Shown: positions 6,371 through 8,958 of the stretch, piece after piece | How the letters are laid out: each line of letters begins with the position of its first letter | How positions within the stretch are numbered: position 1 is the stretch's first letter | Source of the DNA: Thermodesulfobacteriota bacterium | GTDB lineage: Bacteria > Desulfobacterota > DSM-4660 > Desulfatiglandales > HGW-15 | Direction: 5' to 3' | DNA: 8,958 bases | Assembly (NCBI GenBank): GCA_025454125.1 | Contig: JALOPA010000286.1 | Location: 1-8,958 of the forward strand | Program-made: the position numbers and the translations under genes | The notes under the pieces: model-generated | Database searches by the model: none | What the model saw: only the letters and a program-made list of their open reading frames with translations | What the model was told of the DNA's origin: nothing

Positions 6371-7147
6371 ATGAACTTCGAAAAAGAACTCTCTGCGGCG
6401 CGCCAGATCGCCCTGGAAGCCGGAGCCCTCCTGAAAGGCTTTCTCGGCCGCATCACTCAGATCGCTCACAAGAGCGAAACGGATCTGGTCACCGAAGCCG
6501 ACCTTCAATCGGAGAAGCTCATCCTCGAATCCTTGGGCCGCCGCTTTCCCGGGGACAGCGTTCTTACGGAAGAATCCGGAGCGCATGGCCACGGCTCAAA
6601 AAGAGTGTGGCTCATCGACCCTCTGGACGGTACGATCAATTTCGCTCACGAGCTGCCTTTTTTTGCAGTCTCCATGGGCCTTCAGGTTGAGGGTGAAACC
6701 GTGGTCGGCGTGGTCTACAGTCCCTGCACCCAGGAGTGTTTCGAAGGGGCAAAAGGGGTCGGCGCCTTCCTCAACCAGCGGCCCATCACGGTGTCCAAGA
6801 CCACAGAGCTCATTCATTCCCTTCTGGCCACAGGGATCCCCTACACCGTGCGCCAGAACCCCGGCGACATCTTCAGGCGATTCAGCAACCTCACCCTTCG
6901 CAGCCGAGGCGTGCGGCGAATAGGCTCTGCGGCTCTGGACCTGTGTTACGTTGCCGCGGGCCGGTTTGCCGGATACTGGGAGCAGGACCTCAACCCCTGG
7001 GACACGGCAGCCGGGGCCTTCTTCGTGGAAGAGGCAGGGGGCCGGGTCACGGACTTCGAAGGAAACCCCTTCAACCCTTTTCTCAAGACCATCCTGGCCA
7101 CCAATTCCCTCATCCATGAAGACATGATGGCGGCGCTGCGCCTATGA
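6371..7147 (+). CDS. suhB: Inositol-1-monophosphatase family protein (SuhB-like)
   Basis: This is a Mg2+-dependent, Li+-sensitive phosphatase family that hydrolyses inositol phosphates and related sugar or nucleotide phosphates; in E. coli SuhB also acts in rRNA antitermination. At 258 aa it is full length. The metal ligands are in place: EESG (67-70), DPLDGTINF (83-91, usually DGTTNF) and WDTAAG (210-215, D211), plus GSAALDLCYVAAGR (185-198). I prefer ATG 6371 because MNFEKELSAARQIALEAG matches the usual N-terminus and GGGGTAAG lies upstream; ATG 6335 would add 12 untypical residues and has no ribosome site. It is divergent from rpsF. Its promoter is weak by eye: TTGTCA (6316-6321) with no good -10, overlapping the rpsF -35. 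Substrate is not predictable. Confidence 0.93.
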   Translation: MNFEKELSAARQIALEAGALLKGFLGRITQIAHKSETDLVTEADLQSEKLILESLGRRFPGDSVLTEESGAHGHGSKRVWLIDPLDGTINFAHELPFFAVSMGLQVEGETVVGVVYSPCTQECFEGAKGVGAFLNQRPITVSKTTELIHSLLATGIPYTVRQNPGDIFRRFSNLTLRSRGVRRIGSAALDLCYVAAGRFAGYWEQDLNPWDTAAGAFFVEEAGGRVTDFEGNPFNPFLKTILATNSLIHEDMMAALRL

Positions 7148-7179
7148 GGCAGCTAACTCTGAAACGGCTTCAGGGAAGT

Positions 7180-7241
7180 TGAGCGCGGGATGCCCTGGAG
7201 GTACTCTCTACAGAGACCACCTCCAGCGCATCCCACGCTCA
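7180..7241. repeat. 62-bp imperfect palindrome related to the 7314-7546 element
   Basis: Two 30-base arms (7180-7209 and 7212-7241) flank a 2-base centre, with 26 of 30 positions complementary. The mismatches are two singles and one AC/GG doublet. Sixteen bases of it, 7206-7221, recur exactly inverted at 7331-7346. It looks like two element ends joined with the middle missing. Confidence 0.85.
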
Positions 7242-7313
7242 TCAAGCGTTCTTGCACATGCCCACCTCTGAGCCTGCTCAGCCTTTTTCCTCCGCAGCAG
7301 CTTGCAACGTAGA

Positions 7314-7546
7314 GGCGAGGGGTTCTGGGGGGTGGTCTCTGTAGAGCCGCAACGGGTGTTCTGAAGTGCTGGTTCCCCGGAAGTGAGATCACAAACTCCA
7401 GCCCCGAATCAGCCCCATAGAATTCATTATCCAACCGCCGCGACGCGTTAGCTTCCTCGAATTCCCTATTGACACCGAGGGGGCGCATTCGGAGCTACAA
7501 AGAAATGTTGCGGCTCGTAAGAGAGTACCCCCCAGTGCCCCGAGCC
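7314..7546. mobile_element. 233-bp MITE-like element with 40-bp imperfect inverted ends
   Basis: The left end (7314-7353) and right end (7507-7546) are inverted repeats matching at 31 of 40 positions, including CTGGGGGGT/ACCCCCCAG and GAGCCGCAAC/GTTGCGGCTC. The mismatches fall into four clusters of 2-3 bases. The AC/GG doublet mismatch sits at the same place as in the 62-bp palindrome at 7180-7241. The 153-base interior encodes nothing recognisable. I see no clear target-site duplication, so mobility is inference from structure and from the second related copy. Confidence 0.5.
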
Positions 7547-7557
7547 TGCTCCCAAGC

Positions 7558-8571
7558 TCACCTCTTACCAAACGCCTCCATCGCTTCTCTTCGAATCTCC
7601 TCTTCCAGGTCAGTGTATCTTGGGGAAAAATGGAAAAGCGTTATTCGCTTTGCCCCCGCTTTTCGGGCCAGATTCCCCGCCTCTTTGGCCGTCAGGTGAC
7701 ACTTCGTCCTGGCCGTTTCCCTGTCCCGGTCCAGGAACGCCGCTTCCACAAAAAGGTGGTCTGCGCCGGCTGCGAGTTCCACCGCCTTTTCGAGGTTCTC
7801 GGGACTTCCCGATAGATCCGTCAGGTACGTCACCTTCTGGCCCGGCGTGATTCGCGCGATCTTGAAGGTGAGTTCCCCAAAAGAAAAAGTCTCCTCTCTT
7901 GCGCCCTTCCCTTCCTCTTCCCAGGTCACGGAGAAGAGACGGTCAGGGTCTGTCTTCTCAGCCACCGCTTTCTTGAAGGACGTGAGCCACGGTCCCACGG
8001 GGAGCCCCATGACCGCCAGAGCTTCCTTGTCGATGTTGACGGAGAACTCCTCCACGAGGGAGAGCCCCAGACACGGGATGCGGTGATCGAGCACAACCGC
8101 TTCGACTCGCAGAGCCGGTTCCTGAATCAGGGTCCGGTTGAACGGAGCCTCTTCCTCATCCCCGGCCCTTACAAAACGTTCTTTGCACAGGTAGCGCCTT
8201 GTTCTGCATCGCTTCTCGGTGACCTCCGTCACTGCCAGTTGGAGGTTGTAGGGATACTCGTCCACGAGGTTCCAGGTATACCCTGCGAGTTTCCCTTCCA
8301 CCCGCTCAAAAAAACCGGCCGGCCCGAAAAGGTGAAGCTCTTTGTCGCGGCCCAGAGACACCCGAAGCAAGGTGTCGAATCCGACAAAGTGATCCATGTG
8401 GGCGTGGGTCACAAAGGCGTGCGAGATCTTGAGCAGGTCTCTCGAGGAGAGGCCGTGAAGATCCCCAAGATCAAAGAGCATGGCTCTTCTCTGATACTGA
8501 AAGGAGATGAGAAGGCCCGGATCGTGAAAGGGCGGGTTCACGAGCCTCGCAGTGAAGGATGGCCTGGCCAT
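7558..8571 (-). CDS. RNase Z-like metallo-beta-lactamase-fold hydrolase
   Basis: The layout follows the RNase Z (tRNA 3' endonuclease) branch of the metallo-beta-lactamase fold: VNPPFHDPGL (11-20), MLFDLGD (31-37), the metal motif THAHMDH (55-61), LDHRIPCLG (161-169), YLTDLSG (249-255, supplying the bridging Asp where RNase Z has GDT), ADHLFVEAAF (270-279), KCHLTAKEAG (290-299) and FHFSPRY (313-319). At 337 aa it is slightly longer than the usual 305-310. Differences from textbook RNase Z are HAHMDH instead of HLHGDH, no opening xFLGTG strand, and TDLSG in place of GDT, so tRNA 3'-trimming is likely but not assured. ATG 8571 keeps the conserved N-terminal block but has no clear Shine-Dalgarno; a 7-bp repeat array begins 9 bases upstream. 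Confidence 0.85.
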   Translation of the reverse strand: MARPSFTARLVNPPFHDPGLLISFQYQRRAMLFDLGDLHGLSSRDLLKISHAFVTHAHMDHFVGFDTLLRVSLGRDKELHLFGPAGFFERVEGKLAGYTWNLVDEYPYNLQLAVTEVTEKRCRTRRYLCKERFVRAGDEEEAPFNRTLIQEPALRVEAVVLDHRIPCLGLSLVEEFSVNIDKEALAVMGLPVGPWLTSFKKAVAEKTDPDRLFSVTWEEEGKGAREETFSFGELTFKIARITPGQKVTYLTDLSGSPENLEKAVELAAGADHLFVEAAFLDRDRETARTKCHLTAKEAGNLARKAGAKRITLFHFSPRYTDLEEEIRREAMEAFGKR

Positions 8572-8580
8572 GTCGTTTCG

Positions 8581-8662
8581 CTCGTCACTCGTTACTTGTC
8601 ATTTATGCGCCTCTGGCGCACTTGTCACTCGTCACTTCTCTTCCGTCACTCGTCACTCTTCC
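8581..8662. repeat. 7-bp repeat array (CTCGTCA) with central hairpin
   Basis: Units of CTCGTCA and variants are laid in a 7-base register at 8581, 8588 and 8595, then 8621, 8628, 8635, 8642, 8649 and 8656. The two blocks are separated by TTTA and a perfect 6-bp hairpin, TGCGCC-TCT-GGCGCA (8606-8620). On the minus strand the unit reads TGACGAG and occupies the 5' leader of the RNase Z-like gene. The unit is unrelated in sequence to the array at 2541-2689 but has the same period. Confidence 0.88.
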
Positions 8663-8675
8663 GCACATAAGTTCA

Positions 8676-8704
8676 TTGACAAAACCTAGCAGATGTGTCA
8701 TTTT
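8676..8704 (+). promoter_or_regulatory. Possible ihfA promoter (-35 only convincing)
   Basis: A perfect TTGACA lies at 8676-8681, in an AT-rich stretch 72 bases before the ihfA start. At 17 bases spacing the -10 would be CATTTT (8699-8704), a poor match, so the exact promoter is uncertain. Confidence 0.3.
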
Positions 8705-8753
8705 TTGCCAATAACTAATCAGAATTTAAGCCCTTTTCGATTGCGAGGCTGCG

Positions 8754-8958
8754 ATGTCTCTGACCAAAGAGGATCTGTCAAAGAGAGTGATGGAATCGGT
8801 TCGCCTCAAGAAATCCAAGAAGGACAGGCAGCAGCTTCTTTTCCCTGAGTTCGGCTACACCCACATGAGCAAGAAGCGGGCCGCAGAGCTGGTGGAGGCC
8901 ACGATTGAAATCATCAAGAAAGCCCTTGAAAAAGGGGATCAGGTGCTGATCTCCGGCT
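8754..8958 (+). CDS. ihfA: IHF-alpha/HU-family DNA-bending protein, 3'-partial, with insertion
   Basis: IHF is a sequence-specific DNA-bending protein used in recombination, replication and transcription control. The visible 68 residues start MSLTKEDLSK, matching the MALTKAEMSE opening of IhfA, and reach ALEKGDQVLISG, just before the family's GF(G) turn. Against E. coli IhfA, where SG is at 47-48, SG here is at 67-68. About 20 extra residues (roughly 17-38, including KKSKKDRQQLLFPEFGYTH) are therefore inserted in the turn between helix 1 and helix 2. The frame is clean and GAGG lies five bases before the ATG, so the insertion is not an obvious sequence error. The DNA-binding arm lies beyond the window. 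An HU-like role cannot be excluded. Confidence 0.85.
   Translation, partial: MSLTKEDLSKRVMESVRLKKSKKDRQQLLFPEFGYTHMSKKRAAELVEATIEIIKKALEKGDQVLISG

Larger units (their letters stand above)
7148..7557. other. Gene-free 410-bp region made largely of inverted repeats
   Basis: Between suhB and the RNase Z-like gene I find no reading frame with recognisable protein sequence; the short frames present are in repeat-derived sequence. The region starts with a small hairpin just past the suhB stop (CTGAA-ACGGC-TTCAG, 7159-7173, no T-run). It then holds a 62-bp palindrome (7180-7241) and a 233-bp element with inverted ends (7314-7546). Two GAATTC sites lie inside the latter. Non-coding mobile-element debris is the best reading. 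Confidence 0.7.

Noticed and set aside
7153..7488. A 111-residue minus-strand frame in the gap after suhB
   Set aside because: It overlaps both palindromic elements, has no family resemblance or ribosome site, and its composition follows the repeats.
7512..7546. Terminator for the RNase Z-like gene from GGCTCG/CGAGCC
   Set aside because: The loop is long, no T-run follows, and the pairing is better explained as part of the 233-bp element end.
8717..8728. IHF binding site upstream of ihfA (AATCAG..TTA)
   Set aside because: The spacing between the two conserved parts is three bases instead of four, and the match is short enough to be chance.

Overview
This window looks like a core-genome stretch from a moderately GC-rich Gram-negative bacterium. 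A member of the Desulfobacterota (the old Deltaproteobacteria), perhaps near the Syntrophobacterales, fits best. The pointers are the gene order rpsF-rpsR-yybS(DUF2232)-rplI-dnaB without ssb, the long-N-terminus type of HflX, and an IHF-alpha-like gene. This placement is inferred from gene order and protein style, not from a search.

Layout, left to right. Positions 1-960 (+) hold the C-terminal part of an ApbE-type FAD:protein FMN transferase whose start lies outside the window. It runs tail-to-tail into, and overlaps, hflX (-). The hflX gene is split: its N-terminal half (1840-2475) and GTPase half (902-1921) lie in different frames, and about 18 family-typical residues are missing at the break. 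Upstream of hflX is an array of 7-bp repeats arranged as a large inverted repeat (2541-2689). Then comes a minus-strand operon, read from right to left: rpsF, rpsR, a membrane protein of the YybS family fused in frame to ribosomal protein L9, and dnaB. A good sigma70-type promoter sits in front of rpsF at 6294-6322. The divergent neighbour suhB (+) encodes an inositol-monophosphatase-family enzyme.

From 7148 to 7557 there is no recognisable gene. The stretch holds two related palindromic elements: a 62-bp hairpin (7180-7241), and a 233-bp element (7314-7546) bounded by imperfect 40-bp inverted repeats. They share a terminal core and look like a MITE-style non-coding element family. Next is an RNase Z-like metallo-beta-lactamase-fold protein (-). 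Its start codon abuts a second, unrelated 7-bp repeat array (8581-8662). The start of an ihfA-like gene (+) with an unusual insertion of about 20 residues is cut by the window end.

Functionally, most genes are housekeeping: translation (S6, S18, L9, HflX), replication (DnaB), possible RNA processing (RNase Z-like), nucleoid architecture (IHF) and flavin maturation (ApbE). What stands out is not a new enzyme system. It is (a) the YybS-L9 fusion, which lacks the first 16 or so residues of L9, (b) the broken hflX, (c) two different heptanucleotide arrays, each placed just upstream of a gene, and (d) the paired palindromic elements after suhB. Items (a) and (b) both look like deletions of tens of bases. 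They could be real lesions or errors in the assembled sequence, and raw reads would decide.
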